Part shown: piece after piece, positions 1-9,789 of the stretch
Position numbering within the stretch: the first letter of the stretch is position 1
How the letters are laid out: each line of letters starts with the position of its first letter
Origin: Mycobacterium intermedium
GTDB lineage: Bacteria; Actinomycetota; Actinomycetes; Mycobacteriales; Mycobacteriaceae
NCBI RefSeq assembly: GCF_002086275.1
Contig: NZ_MVHT01000010.1
Coordinates: 1-64,000 of the forward strand
DNA: 64,000 bases
Direction: 5' to 3'
Program-made: the position numbers and the translations under genes
Notes under the pieces: generated by a model
Database searches by the model: none
Seen by the model: the letters and a program-made list of their open reading frames with translations, nothing else
What the model was told of the DNA's origin: nothing

Positions 1-9
1 TCCACTACG

Positions 10-2988
10 CTACAAACGCGGCCCACTCAGAGGCTGCACACCCATAAACCGGTGTGCATCAAACCCGGGGTGGTTCATGGTCTCCAGTTCGGTCCTGGGT
101 TTGTTGCCGTGTTGACCGTTGTGCGCGGTTGGTTTGATTTCAGTTGGCCGTCTCAGCGGCTCGTCGCTTATGTCTGGCCTTCCGTAGATGGAACCGTTGA
201 TCTTGATGGTCAGCTTGGGTTTCGGACGAGTACGCGGGTCGTCGCCAAGCCGGTAATCGGCCCACAGAGGCTCGAAATTCATATCGATGCCGGCCGCCAC
301 AAGTTGGGCCAATCCGATCCAAAGTGATCGAATTCCATTTCTGCCCTTGACGTCCAGGGATACTGCGGCATGCTCCTGGCCAGCGAGACACATCCCGACG
401 AGGCCGGTCAGCACACTGCCGGGGCCAACCTCGACGAAGGTGCGAGCGCCCGCCTGCCACATTGCTTGAATTTGCTCGAAGAACCGCACTGGCTGAGCAA
501 TCTGGTTGGCGAGTGTGGTCCGCATTTCCTGCGCGTCACCGGTGTAAGGCTGCGCCGTCGCGTTGGCATAGACGGGCACTTGCGGTGTGCCGAAGGGAAT
601 GCCGGCGAGGAACGCGGCGAATGGGGTTGCTGCCGAGCTGACGATCGACGAATGGAATGCGGTGGCGACATCAAGTTGACGGGGGTTCAAACCCACTTCG
701 CGGAATCGTTGTGCGGCGGCGTCCACGGCAGCCCTGTCGCCCGACAACACAACCTGATTGGGCGCGTTGTGGTTGGCGATCACTACGGAAAGCTCCCATT
801 GTTCGATCAGCTTGCGGACTTGTTCGGCAGGTGCCGCCACCGCGCACATGGCGCCATCGCTGTGTGCCGCCGCTTGAGCCATCAGAGCACCGCGCGCACG
901 GGCGATCCGAAGTGCCATTTCTTCGTCGAAAACACCAGCGGCACATAGTGCGCTGATTTCACCGAAACTGTGGCCGCCGACGGCGATGGGCGCAATACCA
1001 AGGGCACGGAGCACCGAGAGCAGACTTAAACTATGTGCACCAATTCCTGGTTGCGCCCACTCGGTCTTGGTCAACTCAGCGAGCTGCTGCGCACGATCAC
1101 CATCGGTGAATGCCGCTTTTGGCCAGACAACTTGGTGCAGGTCGCGATCGGCGTTCAGCAACTGAGCGCGGGCACGTTCCCACGGCGATAACGCTGGCTC
1201 GAAGAGCTGCGGGATGTCCCCACCCATGCCCAGGTACTGACTGCCCTGCCCAGGGAAGAGCAGTGCTACTGGCCCGCTCTGCCGCGCCGAATAGAAGTAT
1301 CCCTTTGGCGAGCCGAAGGAGGCTGCCAGGTCGCGCGTTTCAAGTTTCGCCGCTACTTCACCAAGCATTGACTGCAAGCTTGAAACACTATCGGCGACGA
1401 GGGCTAGGCGGTGTGGCTGCGACGCATCGTAGGCTGATTGTGACTGTCGGGCGATGTAGCTGAGCATGTCGGGACTGTCGACCAAAGAAGCCGATAGACG
1501 AGCGGCTTGATCGGCAAGTGCCACTGCTGAATTCGCGCCGAGCACTATCAGTTCAGAGTCCCAGGAACGGGATCGCCATGCGCGGTTTCCCGCACCCGCG
1601 TACTCCTCCAGTGTGACGTGAAAGTTAGTGCCGCCGAAGCCAAACGAACTTACCGATGCGCGCCGCGGGACGTCCTTGTCGGAAATCCATGGCTTGGCCT
1701 GTGTCGAGATGTAGAACGGCGACTGCTCAATCTCGAGGGCGGGGTTGGGTTGGTCAACTTTGATGGTTGGCGGCAAGGTCTTGTGGTGCAGCGCCATCAC
1801 AGCCTTGAACAAGCCACACGCTCCTGCGGCGCCCTTGGTGTGCCCGACCTGTGACTTGACTGAGCCGAGGGCACACCACTGTGGGTCCATCCGACCCGAT
1901 GCCTCGAAAACATCACGCAGCGCGGAGAACTCGGCAAGATCGCCGGCTTTGGTACCTGTGCCATGTGCTTCAACCAGCCCAACCGTGTCCGGACCGTAGC
2001 CTGCCGCAGCATAGGCACGGCGAAGGGCTTTGGCCTGACCGGCCGGACTGGGTGCGTAGATGCTTTTTGCCCGCCCATCCGAGGACGAGCCAATGCCGCG
2101 GACCACCGCGTAAATCCGGTCGCCATCGCGCTCGGCGTCATCCAGGCGCTTGAGCGCCAGCATCGCCAGCCCCTCGCCCAGCATGGTGCCGTCAGATTTA
2201 TCGGAGAAGGGGCGGCAGTCTCCCGTTGGCGACAGCGCGGTGACCTTGGAGAAACACATAAACATGAAGGCGTCGTTGAATGCGTCGACACCACCGGCAA
2301 TCACCATGTCTGCCTTGCCGAGGTATAACTCATTGAGCCCAACTTCGATAGCGGCCAGGGAGCTTGCACACGCCGCGTCCACGACACAGTTCGTACCGCC
2401 CAGATCGAACCGGTTGGCGATTCGACCGGTGATGACGTTGCCAAGCAATCCGGGGAAGGTGTTCTCCTGCCACGGCGTGTAGTTCGACATCACGCGCTCA
2501 CCGAATGCCTTGATCTCAGATTCGGTGAGACCAGCAGCACGAAGCCCGCGCTCCCAGACCGGCCGGTGCAGATGGCCGCTCATATAAATCGTCATTTCCG
2601 TACCGCCTGATGCGCCGAGCACCACGCTGACACGCTCGCGATCAATTTGCGAGAAGTCACCGCCAGCGGCGTCTTCCAATACTTGCTGCGCGACTCTCAG
2701 CGCTAGCAATTGCGTACTATCAGTGGCCGGCAAAATACTTGGGGGGATTCCAAAATCCATGGGTGAGAAGTCGATATCGGGCAGGAATCCGCCGCGGCGG
2801 GCGTATACCTTATCCGGCGCCCCCGGATCGGAGTCGTAATAGTCGTCGATACGCCAGTGCGACTCGGGAACTGTTGAGAGCAGGTCGACCCCCTGGACGA
2901 TGTTGCGCCAGAAGCGTTCGGCTTCAGGCGAGCCAGGGAATAAGGCGCTCACACCAACAACCGCGACGGGCGGATGCTGAAATACCAT
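10..2988 (-). CDS. KS-AT polyketide synthase of the PUFA synthase (PfaA/HglE) type
   Basis: Iterative-type polyketide or fatty acid synthase carrying a ketosynthase (about residues 5-465) and a malonyl-type acyltransferase (about 570-870). The KS nucleophile is C207 in DAACASS, with H342 (EAHGTGT) and H383 (KSQVGHTKG). The AT serine is S674 in GHSFGE, and the TAFH motif near residue 779 resembles the HAFH of malonyl transferases. The start at 2988 is chosen because AAAGG lies 9 nt upstream and the KS begins right after it; the frame stays open 27 codons further upstream. No ACP, KR or DH follows the AT. The last 80 residues are charged and unrecognised. Partner domains may lie beyond position 1. 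The KS sequence, especially the segment around residues 80-140, recalls PfaA and heterocyst glycolipid synthases more than classical mycobacterial Pks proteins; that assignment is by eye. Confidence 0.85.
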   Translation of the reverse strand: MVFQHPPVAVVGVSALFPGSPEAERFWRNIVQGVDLLSTVPESHWRIDDYYDSDPGAPDKVYARRGGFLPDIDFSPMDFGIPPSILPATDSTQLLALRVAQQVLEDAAGGDFSQIDRERVSVVLGASGGTEMTIYMSGHLHRPVWERGLRAAGLTESEIKAFGERVMSNYTPWQENTFPGLLGNVITGRIANRFDLGGTNCVVDAACASSLAAIEVGLNELYLGKADMVIAGGVDAFNDAFMFMCFSKVTALSPTGDCRPFSDKSDGTMLGEGLAMLALKRLDDAERDGDRIYAVVRGIGSSSDGRAKSIYAPSPAGQAKALRRAYAAAGYGPDTVGLVEAHGTGTKAGDLAEFSALRDVFEASGRMDPQWCALGSVKSQVGHTKGAAGACGLFKAVMALHHKTLPPTIKVDQPNPALEIEQSPFYISTQAKPWISDKDVPRRASVSSFGFGGTNFHVTLEEYAGAGNRAWRSRSWDSELIVLGANSAVALADQAARLSASLVDSPDMLSYIARQSQSAYDASQPHRLALVADSVSSLQSMLGEVAAKLETRDLAASFGSPKGYFYSARQSGPVALLFPGQGSQYLGMGGDIPQLFEPALSPWERARAQLLNADRDLHQVVWPKAAFTDGDRAQQLAELTKTEWAQPGIGAHSLSLLSVLRALGIAPIAVGGHSFGEISALCAAGVFDEEMALRIARARGALMAQAAAHSDGAMCAVAAPAEQVRKLIEQWELSVVIANHNAPNQVVLSGDRAAVDAAAQRFREVGLNPRQLDVATAFHSSIVSSAATPFAAFLAGIPFGTPQVPVYANATAQPYTGDAQEMRTTLANQIAQPVRFFEQIQAMWQAGARTFVEVGPGSVLTGLVGMCLAGQEHAAVSLDVKGRNGIRSLWIGLAQLVAAGIDMNFEPLWADYRLGDDPRTRPKPKLTIKINGSIYGRPDISDEPLRRPTEIKPTAHNGQHGNKPRTELETMNHPGFDAHRFMGVQPLSGPRL

Positions 2989-4207
2989 GAGTGTCAACCT
3001 TTCTGCAGCAGAGCTGGCGATCCTAGAATGCGAATCGCACAGCAAGGTTGGGTATGGCTTCGTAGTCATGCCCCACGTGGTGACCGGAAAGGATCGATTG
3101 CCCAGCGTTCCGAAGCGATGCGACCGCTAAGGGGCACAACTGATCTGATCGACGTGCTTTCCGGCTGAATCTTTGAGGTGCACCTAAACGCGTACGATCG
3201 GTGCGGGCGTGTCCCCGCGACGGATACAACCGACCGATGGTCCCGCACACAACCCACACTCGACGGACGTGGCGGGTGGCGTAGGCCTCGAGTGGGCGTA
3301 GCTTGCCGAAGTGCGGACGGCTCGCGAACGACCCGGTGTGCACCCTTGCGCCCTGCGTCACCCGCTTGGCAGGGATTTCTTTAATGACGCTTCCAGGCAT
3401 AATTAAACAAAGTTACGCATTAGGCAATAAATGTCAAGACTTCGGCTACGATATACCTTGTATTCGTGACGCGAGTCTCTATCCGCAGGTTTTTGAAACA
3501 CCAAGTTAAGAGAATTGAGACGCAGGGTCATTGACTTTCGGCCAGGACAATCCTATTTGCACGGCATTTGATATTGTGGCGCCATTGAGCTGTTTTCTGG
3601 AAAGTAGCTCTCCGGCTAGGTTGACCAAAACACTCCTTGCCAGCGGGGCGCGGAAGGCGTCAGGCAGTGCACCCGGCGGCCCGCGACCTGCGCGAGCTGC
3701 GCGTGTTCGTACAGCGACGGCCCTTGCTATGTCGCCTGGTACCGGACAAGGGCGGTGGCGATGCGAGCCACGTGCGACCGGTCTGCGGAACTCGCTCCAC
3801 AATGACACCGTGCCGGCGAATTTTCTAAGCGCGCTGCGGAAAGAACTTGTTTACCCCTTTAATCACCGTCCGACCGTTGGGTCGGTTCGTATATTAAATT
3901 TACCGATAGCAAACCCATGCATAATTCATCAGTCGCATTGGCCTACATTCGCATCGACCCGCCAACGCCTTAATGAACTGCCATCTACCACCAACCCAAT
4001 CGTCCGAACGCCGACTTCAACCGCTTGGCAATTTAGGTCAAACCAGCTGATACGCAATGGGGTTCTGCCGATCGCGTTTGGCTTCCATCCGGGTTCTCAT
4101 GGTCGCGGGTTGATGGCCCCGACGGTACCTGGCATGCGAACCTATTCAACACACCGCCAGTCGCAGGCTGGTCACAGAACCGATTCGAGCTCAGGGAAGG
4201 GAATTGG
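2989..4207. other. Gene-poor gap between divergent PKS and PE_PGRS genes
   Basis: I see no gene here that I can support. The open frames are short, overlap one another and have no family signature. One 229-codon frame (3531-4220) runs into the PE_PGRS start but has no ribosome site or recognisable domain. Two stretches (about 3370-3540 and 3890-4010) are clearly more AT-rich than the rest of the window. They probably hold the promoters of the two divergent genes, or are the remains of foreign DNA. A short cysteine-rich or arginine-rich reading near 3640-3800 might be a decayed gene, but I could not name it. Confidence 0.5.
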
Positions 4208-5062
4208 ATGGCGCTCTTGATCGCCCCAGAAATCGTTACCGCAGCAGCGTCAGACCTGGCGAGCATCGAGGCGGCGGTCCACTGCGCGACATCGGCGGCC
4301 AGTGCCCCTACCACCGGAGTGCTGGCTGCGGCGGCCGATGAAGTGTCAGCCGCCATCGCGGCCCTGTTCAGCGAGCACGGCCAAGCATTCCAGTCCATCA
4401 GTGCCCAGGCATCAACATTCCAACAGCAATTCGTCCAACTGCTCAGTGCAGGCGCGGCGTCGTACGCGAGCGCCGAAGCCGCGAACGCCAACCCGCTTCT
4501 GGCGCTGATCAATGCGCCGTTCTTGGCCGCGCTCGGCAGGCCGCTCATCGGTGACGGCGCCGACGGCACTACGACCGTCAACGGTATCGGCACCAACGGC
4601 GGCCCCGGCGGCATCCTCTACGGCAACGGCGGCCGCGGCGGCGACAGCACCCGGGTCGGCGCCCAAGGTGGCTGGGGCGGCCCGGGTGGGTTGATCGGTA
4701 ACGGCGGCGCCGGAGGGAAAGGAGGACCCGCCGGGGTGTTGAACGGGGTGACCTACGCCGCGGGCGCCGGCGGGTTCGGCGGTAGGGGCGGTTTCCTGTA
4801 CGGCAACGGGGGCGCGGGCGGCGCGGGCGGCTTCTCAGCGGTGGCCGGCGGCGTCGGCGGGATCGGTGGCCGGGGCGGCGATGCGGTGCTGTTCGGCGCC
4901 GGCGGAAATGGCGGAGCCGGCGGCGATGCCGACCAGACGTGGCAGGGTAACAAGCCCGGTTACGGCGGATTCGGCGGCGCAGGCGGCGGCATCCCGAACT
5001 TGTGGCCCGGACTCTTCGGCCCCACGGGGTCGCAAGGCAACAACGGCCAGCCCGTGCCGTGA
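4208..5062 (+). CDS. PE_PGRS family protein
   Basis: Mycobacterial PE protein of 284 residues. The PE domain (about 1-95) has the usual alternating Ala-rich helices and an atypical N-terminus (MALLIAPE). It is followed by the linker [11 protein letters not shown] (about residue 115) and a PGRS region of GGxGG repeats ending in a short proline-containing tail. PE proteins are exported by ESX-5 type VII secretion and usually sit at the cell surface; a specific role cannot be read here. AGGGAAGGG lies upstream of the ATG. It has no PPE partner in the window. At 284 residues it is a small member of the family. PGRS genes are restricted to slow growers, which helps place the organism. Confidence 0.93.
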   Translation: MALLIAPEIVTAAASDLASIEAAVHCATSAASAPTTGVLAAAADEVSAAIAALFSEHGQAFQSISAQASTFQQQFVQLLSAGAASYASAEAANANPLLALINAPFLAALGRPLIGDGADGTTTVNGIGTNGGPGGILYGNGGRGGDSTRVGAQGGWGGPGGLIGNGGAGGKGGPAGVLNGVTYAAGAGGFGGRGGFLYGNGGAGGAGGFSAVAGGVGGIGGRGGDAVLFGAGGNGGAGGDADQTWQGNKPGYGGFGGAGGGIPNLWPGLFGPTGSQGNNGQPVP

Positions 5063-5091
5063 GGACGACAAAAAGATCCCCGACGGCCCTG

Positions 5092-5137
5092 TTTTCTCGG
5101 TGGAGGTAAGGGGACTCGAGCCCCTGACCCCCCACGC
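5092..5137 (-). repeat. Degenerate copy of the tRNA-Ala 3' half (att-like direct repeat)
   Basis: This 46-bp segment matches the 3' half of the tRNA-Ala gene and its flank (7047-7091) in the same orientation. There are two substitutions and two single-base insertions over about 45 positions. It covers the acceptor 3' strand, the T arm and part of the anticodon arm; the 5' half of a tRNA is absent. Such partial tRNA duplications are the normal footprint of site-specific integration into a tRNA 3' end. The two copies bracket about 2 kb containing one gene. Confidence 0.75.
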
Positions 5138-5148
5138 TTGCGCAGGAA

Positions 5149-6504
5149 TCAGTCGAGCAGTTCGCTCAAGGGTGTGACGTGTCCGATTCGTCCTCCGGTC
5201 AGCATCGGTTCGATGAGCAAGAGCTGACGCATCACCCGGCGATGGAGAAGCACGATCAGTTCGGGATCCTGCTCAGGCGCTGCCATCAGCACGGCATGCT
5301 CCAAGGCCTGATCGCCGGCCGCCCGGTCGGCGGGCCGTTCCCCAAGGAATTCCTCGAGGTCATCGAGATCCGCGGCGTCGATGGCGTGGCCGTATGTGGC
5401 GACCCGGTGGGCCAATTGGGCGACGGTCGAAGCGCACCGGCGCTGGTGTTCGGCGATGCCCGGCAGCACGTCAAGCGACTCGATCATGCCGGGCAGCCCG
5501 GCGATTGCCCCGGGATAGGAAGTCGGCATGGGGTCAGGAAGCGACACCGTCGACAGGGGGACGCCGGCCTGCTGCGCAATGGATTCGATCGTGTGCAGTG
5601 ACAGGAGATGAAACCACTCGATGTACTGAACGATGTCGGGCAAGGGCAGGTCCAGGTGCAGGACTATCGCCACTCCCAGCGGGGTGCACAGCGCGAACTT
5701 GGCGGTGTGGAATTCGATCGCCGCACGGTCCAGGGGTACGCCCGAGCGTTGCTCATAGCGCCGCAACAGGCGACCCAGGTCACCCATCGGTTCGGTCACG
5801 TTGCGCAATCGAAGGCCCGCGAGGTCATGGAAGACGTCACCTATGTGGGCGAGCTCGACGTCGATCAACCCAGTGATCCGGCCGTCGGCGTACATGAATT
5901 GGCCGGTGTCGCCCAGCACGAAACGCGGGGTGGCGCGATGCGACGGCACGTGGCGCCTCAGCCAGCCGATGGCGAACTCCAGCAACGGCTCCGGGCGCTG
6001 CTTGAAGTCTCGATAGCGCGTTACGAATGTCTCGAAATAGTCGAGCGCAACGGCTTCAGGGCCGGTCGGTATGGGCAGGCCCGCGGCGGCGAAAGCAGTC
6101 GGATCGATGCCGTGGGCACTGACCAACGCATCGATGTAATCGTCCATCACCGCGTCAATCTGCTGGGGCTCGATGTCGCTGCATGGACTGGCAGCGCCGG
6201 GCAGCCAGTCCATCACGACGGCTGATGCTTCCGGGATCTCGCCGTAAATGTGCGGGACCGCGATGCCGTGCGCTTCCATCACGCGCAGCACTGTCGCCTC
6301 GGCCCAGACTGTCGCAAACCCGAACCCTTCGCGATCCCCCCGGACATAGAGGCGTATTTCTTGATCGTCACGTGCCGCGGTCACGAACCACGCTGGCCGC
6401 CAACGTTGCTGGCGCTCGATGGTGCGGACGGGACCGATGTTCTCCGTGATCCAGGCTTCGATCACGGAGTCTTCGACGGGGCCGGACACTGGGCAATGAT
6501 ACAT
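5149..6504 (-). CDS. Aminoglycoside phosphotransferase (APH)-fold protein
   Basis: Phosphotransferase-fold protein of about 451 residues when started at the ATG at 6504; the frame is open another 77 codons upstream but that part looks non-coding. The kinase core is recognisable in FVLGDTGQFMY and IDVELAHIGDVFHDLA, which correspond to the HGDxxxxN and DxE loops of APH/choline kinase enzymes. The catalytic Asp is kept but the preceding His is Leu and the Asn is Phe, so activity is uncertain. Similar mycobacterial proteins are annotated as phosphotransferases of unknown substrate. The gene sits alone between the two tRNA-Ala repeats, so it may be cargo of an old integration. No resistance function should be assumed. 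Confidence 0.75.
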   Translation of the reverse strand: MYHCPVSGPVEDSVIEAWITENIGPVRTIERQQRWRPAWFVTAARDDQEIRLYVRGDREGFGFATVWAEATVLRVMEAHGIAVPHIYGEIPEASAVVMDWLPGAASPCSDIEPQQIDAVMDDYIDALVSAHGIDPTAFAAAGLPIPTGPEAVALDYFETFVTRYRDFKQRPEPLLEFAIGWLRRHVPSHRATPRFVLGDTGQFMYADGRITGLIDVELAHIGDVFHDLAGLRLRNVTEPMGDLGRLLRRYEQRSGVPLDRAAIEFHTAKFALCTPLGVAIVLHLDLPLPDIVQYIEWFHLLSLHTIESIAQQAGVPLSTVSLPDPMPTSYPGAIAGLPGMIESLDVLPGIAEHQRRCASTVAQLAHRVATYGHAIDAADLDDLEEFLGERPADRAAGDQALEHAVLMAAPEQDPELIVLLHRRVMRQLLLIEPMLTGGRIGHVTPLSELLD

Positions 6505-7051
6505 ATCCCGTGTATCTGTATTGCGAACGTCGACGGCGATCGAACGCGGGGTGCGTGGGAGGAGGGCAGCTACACGTTCACCAGCCACCTCGACGCCGTG
6601 CCGATCACCAGCAGTTCTCATCGAAAAGCGTGGCCGTCCCGTTGTACCGGGCGAGTCGGGCGCAGCATCGTCCGCCCAAATCGGCCGTTTCGAGATTGCT
6701 AGCGACGAGTCCTGGCGCCGCTGCTCGGCCTGCACGGCATCACGCGCACCGACGGAGCAATCTCGATCGCGCGCGGCTTCCGGCCTGGCGAATGGCAGGC
6801 GTTCGCAAACATCGCCGGCGTGGACGCCGCGACAACCCGCGCGCCCGGCTTCCGGCTATGCGTTAGGAGCAGCCAAGGGTAGCGATAGCGCGCCGTCTGC
6901 AGCCGGCAGCGTGGCCGGGGAATGTCGGGCATGGGATCGAGCAAGCCGCCGGACCCGAAAGCGCTACAGGATTAACTTGCCCAGCGCCTCCGCTGCGGCC
7001 TTGAGCTCGCGCGATCGGTGTCACGGGTGGCGGCTGTGACCAGCGGTTTTC
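6505..7051. other. Gap with a possible decayed gene end
   Basis: Between the APH-like gene and the tRNA I find no intact gene. On the + strand at 6703-6882 a frame of about 59 codons, with no start codon and ending in TAG, reads like the C-terminal end of an enzyme (DGAISIARGFRPGEWQAF and then FRLCVR). It faintly recalls the end of class I methyltransferases. Frames just upstream also carry protein-like stretches but are interrupted. This fits a decayed gene inside the tRNA-bounded segment; the function is a guess. Confidence 0.3.
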
Positions 7052-7127
7052 TGGTGGAGCTAAGGGGACTCGAACCCCTGACCCCCACACTGCCAGTGTG
7101 GTGCGCTACCAGCTGCGCCATAGCCCC
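7052..7127 (-). tRNA. tRNA-Ala (GGC)
   Basis: A complete 76-nt cloverleaf read on the minus strand. The acceptor strands GGGGCTA and TAGCTCC pair with one G-U, the anticodon stem CCACA/TGTGG closes the loop CTGGCAG with anticodon GGC, and the T arm has GGTTCGAGTCC. The 3' CCA is encoded. The gene lies upstream of the pgm operon region on the same strand. Its 3' half is duplicated at 5092-5137. Confidence 0.96.
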
Positions 7128-7296
7128 AGAATGTCGTGCCCATCGAAGCTACACCACAGCCAACGCGGGTTCAAAGTCGCAGGTGACAGAGCCGGTGATA
7201 GCACCCGCGATAGCGCATTCGAAAACAACATGCCCCTTCCCCGAGGTGCCAGTGTTACTGGTGGGGTCAACGTGACCCAAGCAGCGGAAACGGGCC

Positions 7297-8931
7297 CTAC
7301 CCAATCGCCTGGTTGACCACTTCCCGCGCCGTCTTCTGCACCTCGGCGAGGTGCTCGGGCCCGAGAAATGACTCGGCGTAGATCTTGTACACGTCCTCGG
7401 TGCCCGACGGCCGCGCGGCGAACCACGCATTGGCCGTCGTCACCTTGAGCCCGCCCAGCGGGGCATCGTTGCCCGGCGCAGTAGTCAGCTTCGCCACAAT
7501 CGGTTCACCAGCCATTTCGGTCGCGGTGACCTCCTCGGCCGACAGCCGCCCCAGGCGCGCCTTCTGTTCCCGGTCCGCCGGTGCATCCACCCGCGCATAC
7601 GTCGGCGCACCATACGACGCGGCCAGCTCGCGGTACCGCTGCGACGGCGTCTTTCCGGTGACGGCCAGGATCTCCGAGGCCAGCAACGCCAGGATGATGC
7701 CGTCCTTGTCCGTCGTCCACACCGAACCATCGCGCCGCAGGAACGACGCTCCCGCCGACTCCTCGCCGCCGAAACCGATCGTGCCGCCGATCAACCCGTC
7801 GACAAACCACTTGAACCCGACCGGCACTTCCACCAGCGAACGCCCGATCCCGCCGACCACCCGGTCGATGATCGACGAACTGACCGCGGTCTTTCCGACG
7901 CCGACATCGGCGGGCCACGACGGCCGGTGCGTGTAGAGGTAGTCGATGGCCACCGCCAGGTAGTGGTTCGGATTCAGCAGACCCTCGTCCGGGGTGACGA
8001 TGCCGTGCCGGTCAGAGTCTGCGTCGTTGCCGGTCGCAATCTGATAGCGGTCCCGGTTGGCGATCAGCGAGGCCATCGCGTCCGGCGAACTGCAGTCCAT
8101 CCGGATCTTGCCGTCGTGGTCAAGCGTCATGAACCGCCACGTCGCATCCACCAGGGGGTTGACCACCGTGAGATCCAGCCCGTGCCGCTCGCCAATAGCA
8201 CCCCAGTAGTCGACACTGGCACCGCCCAGTGGGTCGGCACCTATCCGGACTCCGGCCGAGCGGATGGCCGCAAGATCCACGACGTTGGGCAGGTCGTCAA
8301 CGTAATTGCCCAGATAGTCGTGACGTTGGGCGGCCGCCAGCGCACGCGCGAACGGAACGCGCTTCACCGCCGAGCCGAGACCCGCACGCAGAATCTCGTT
8401 GGCGCGCCGCGCGATCGCGCCCGTCGCGTCACTGTCCGCCGGCCCGCCGTGCGGTGGGTTGTATTTGAAGCCCCCGTCGGACGGCGGATTGTGCGACGGG
8501 GTGACCACGATTCCGTCAGCCAACGCGTCGGTGCGGCCACGGTTGTAGGTCAGGATGGCGTGGCTGATAGCCGGCGTCGGCGTGTACCGGTCGCGCGAGT
8601 CGACGACGACCACCACATCGTTGGCCGCCAGCACCTCCAGCGCGGACACCCAAGCCGGCTCCGAAAGGCCATGTGTGTCACGGCCGATGAACAACGGTCC
8701 GGTGGTGCCCTGGGCCGCGCGGTATTCGACGATCGCCTGGGTGATGGCCAGAATGTGGGCCTCATTGAACGCCCCGGCGAGCGCGGAGCCACGATGGCCC
8801 GACGTGCCGAATGCCACCTGCTGGGCGACGTCGTCGGGATCGGGCGTCACCGAGTAATAGGCCGTCACCAGGTGCGGCAGGTCGACAAGGTCTTCGGGCT
8901 GGGCCGGTTGTCCGGCGCGTGGGTGGGCCAT
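7297..8931 (-). CDS. pgm: Phosphoglucomutase, alpha-D-glucose phosphate-specific
   Basis: Interconverts glucose 1-phosphate and glucose 6-phosphate in the cytosol, feeding glycogen, trehalose and cell wall sugar synthesis. The 544-residue length is normal. The phosphoserine loop is TPSHNPP (Ser near residue 146), the metal-binding loop is DADSDRHG, the sugar-binding loop is GGEESAG, and the phosphate-binding end is ARPSGTED. The ATG at 8931 is preferred over the TTG three codons upstream. It is divergent from the crcB pair with 82 bp between them. From memory it corresponds to M. tuberculosis Rv3068c (pgmA). Confidence 0.96.
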   Translation of the reverse strand: MAHPRAGQPAQPEDLVDLPHLVTAYYSVTPDPDDVAQQVAFGTSGHRGSALAGAFNEAHILAITQAIVEYRAAQGTTGPLFIGRDTHGLSEPAWVSALEVLAANDVVVVVDSRDRYTPTPAISHAILTYNRGRTDALADGIVVTPSHNPPSDGGFKYNPPHGGPADSDATGAIARRANEILRAGLGSAVKRVPFARALAAAQRHDYLGNYVDDLPNVVDLAAIRSAGVRIGADPLGGASVDYWGAIGERHGLDLTVVNPLVDATWRFMTLDHDGKIRMDCSSPDAMASLIANRDRYQIATGNDADSDRHGIVTPDEGLLNPNHYLAVAIDYLYTHRPSWPADVGVGKTAVSSSIIDRVVGGIGRSLVEVPVGFKWFVDGLIGGTIGFGGEESAGASFLRRDGSVWTTDKDGIILALLASEILAVTGKTPSQRYRELAASYGAPTYARVDAPADREQKARLGRLSAEEVTATEMAGEPIVAKLTTAPGNDAPLGGLKVTTANAWFAARPSGTEDVYKIYAESFLGPEHLAEVQKTAREVVNQAIG

Positions 8932-9013
8932 GGGTAACAATTCTGCCCGTAGGGGCGCCCGACCGCCCTACGCTGCGTAGGCACACACTCGGCACACCGA
9001 AGGGGAACAACCA

Positions 9014-9412
9014 GTGGCACGCCGCGACTACCGGGAGCTGGCAGCGATTTTCGCCGGCGGAGCGGTCGGATCCGTCACCCGCGCCGCCCTCGCCCATCTC
9101 ACCGCGCCCGATCCGGCTCGGTGGCCGTGGCCCACCTTCATCGTCAACATCGTGGGCGCTTTCCTGCTGGGCTACTTCACCACCCGGTTGCTCGAACGCC
9201 TGCCGTTGTCGAGCTACCGACGCCCCGCGCTGGGCACTGGACTGTGCGGGGGACTCACCACGTTCTCGACGATGCAGGTGGAGACCGTCAGGATGATCGA
9301 GCACGGCCATTGGACCCTGGCCATCTCGTATACCGTCGTGAGCATCACGCTAGGACTGCTGGCGGTACATCTGGCAACAGCCATGGTGCGCCGGGTACGG
9401 GTACGCGGATGA
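9014..9412 (+). CDS. crcB: Fluoride channel subunit CrcB/Fluc (first of pair)
   Basis: Small four-helix membrane protein (132 residues) of the Fluc fluoride exporter family. Family signatures are the Asn-containing helix [12 protein letters not shown] and the helix break [12 protein letters not shown]. The GTG start has AAGGGG at a good distance. The stop overlaps the next crcB in ATGA. In actinobacteria two crcB genes in tandem are usual and make a heterodimer with the subunits inserted in opposite orientations. No fluoride riboswitch is evident in the 82-bp upstream gap. Confidence 0.94.
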   Translation: MARRDYRELAAIFAGGAVGSVTRAALAHLTAPDPARWPWPTFIVNIVGAFLLGYFTTRLLERLPLSSYRRPALGTGLCGGLTTFSTMQVETVRMIEHGHWTLAISYTVVSITLGLLAVHLATAMVRRVRVRG

Positions 9413-9789
9413 CGGCCACGCTCACGACGGCTCTGGTTTGGCTGGGCGTCATGGTCATCGGCGGCATCGGGTCCGTGTCGCGGTTCCTGGTCGACCGCGC
9501 GGTGGCCCGCCGTATGGCCCGGCCGTTTCCCTACGGGACCTTGACGGTGAACATCACGGGCGCCGCGCTCCTGGGATTCCTCGGCGGCCTGGCGTTGCCC
9601 AAGGACGTGGCCCTGCTGGCCGGCACCGCGTTCGTCGGCGCCTACACCACCTTCTCGACCTGGATGCTGGAAACCCAACGACTGGGCGAGGAACGTCAGC
9701 TGACGGCCGCGTTCGCCAATATCGCTGTCAGCGTGGTGCTCGGCCTGGCCGCCGCGCTGCTGGGGCAGTGGATCGCGGGGCTCATATGA
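9409..9789 (+). CDS. crcB: Fluoride channel subunit CrcB/Fluc (second of pair)
   Basis: Second Fluc subunit, 126 residues, four predicted helices, with [14 protein letters not shown] and [13 protein letters not shown] as family marks. It starts inside the stop of the first crcB (ATGA overlap at 9409) and its own stop overlaps the start of the DUF190 gene in the same way, so the three genes are very likely translated as one coupled unit. The two subunits are clearly diverged from each other, consistent with an obligate heterodimer that removes fluoride from the cytosol. Confidence 0.94.
   Translation: MTATLTTALVWLGVMVIGGIGSVSRFLVDRAVARRMARPFPYGTLTVNITGAALLGFLGGLALPKDVALLAGTAFVGAYTTFSTWMLETQRLGEERQLTAAFANIAVSVVLGLAAALLGQWIAGLI

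Noticed and set aside
3531..4220. A 229-codon frame upstream of the PE_PGRS gene
   Set aside because: It has no ribosome site or family motif, overlaps the PE_PGRS start and has uneven composition.
5149..6504. Aminoglycoside resistance gene
   Set aside because: The fold is shared by many unrelated phosphotransferases and the catalytic loop is altered, so resistance cannot be inferred.
7927..8937. A 336-codon open frame on the + strand
   Set aside because: It is antisense to phosphoglucomutase, which is a certain gene.
9001..9013. Fluoride riboswitch before crcB
   Set aside because: The gap to the divergent pgm gene is only about 80 bp and I could not find the conserved pseudoknot core.
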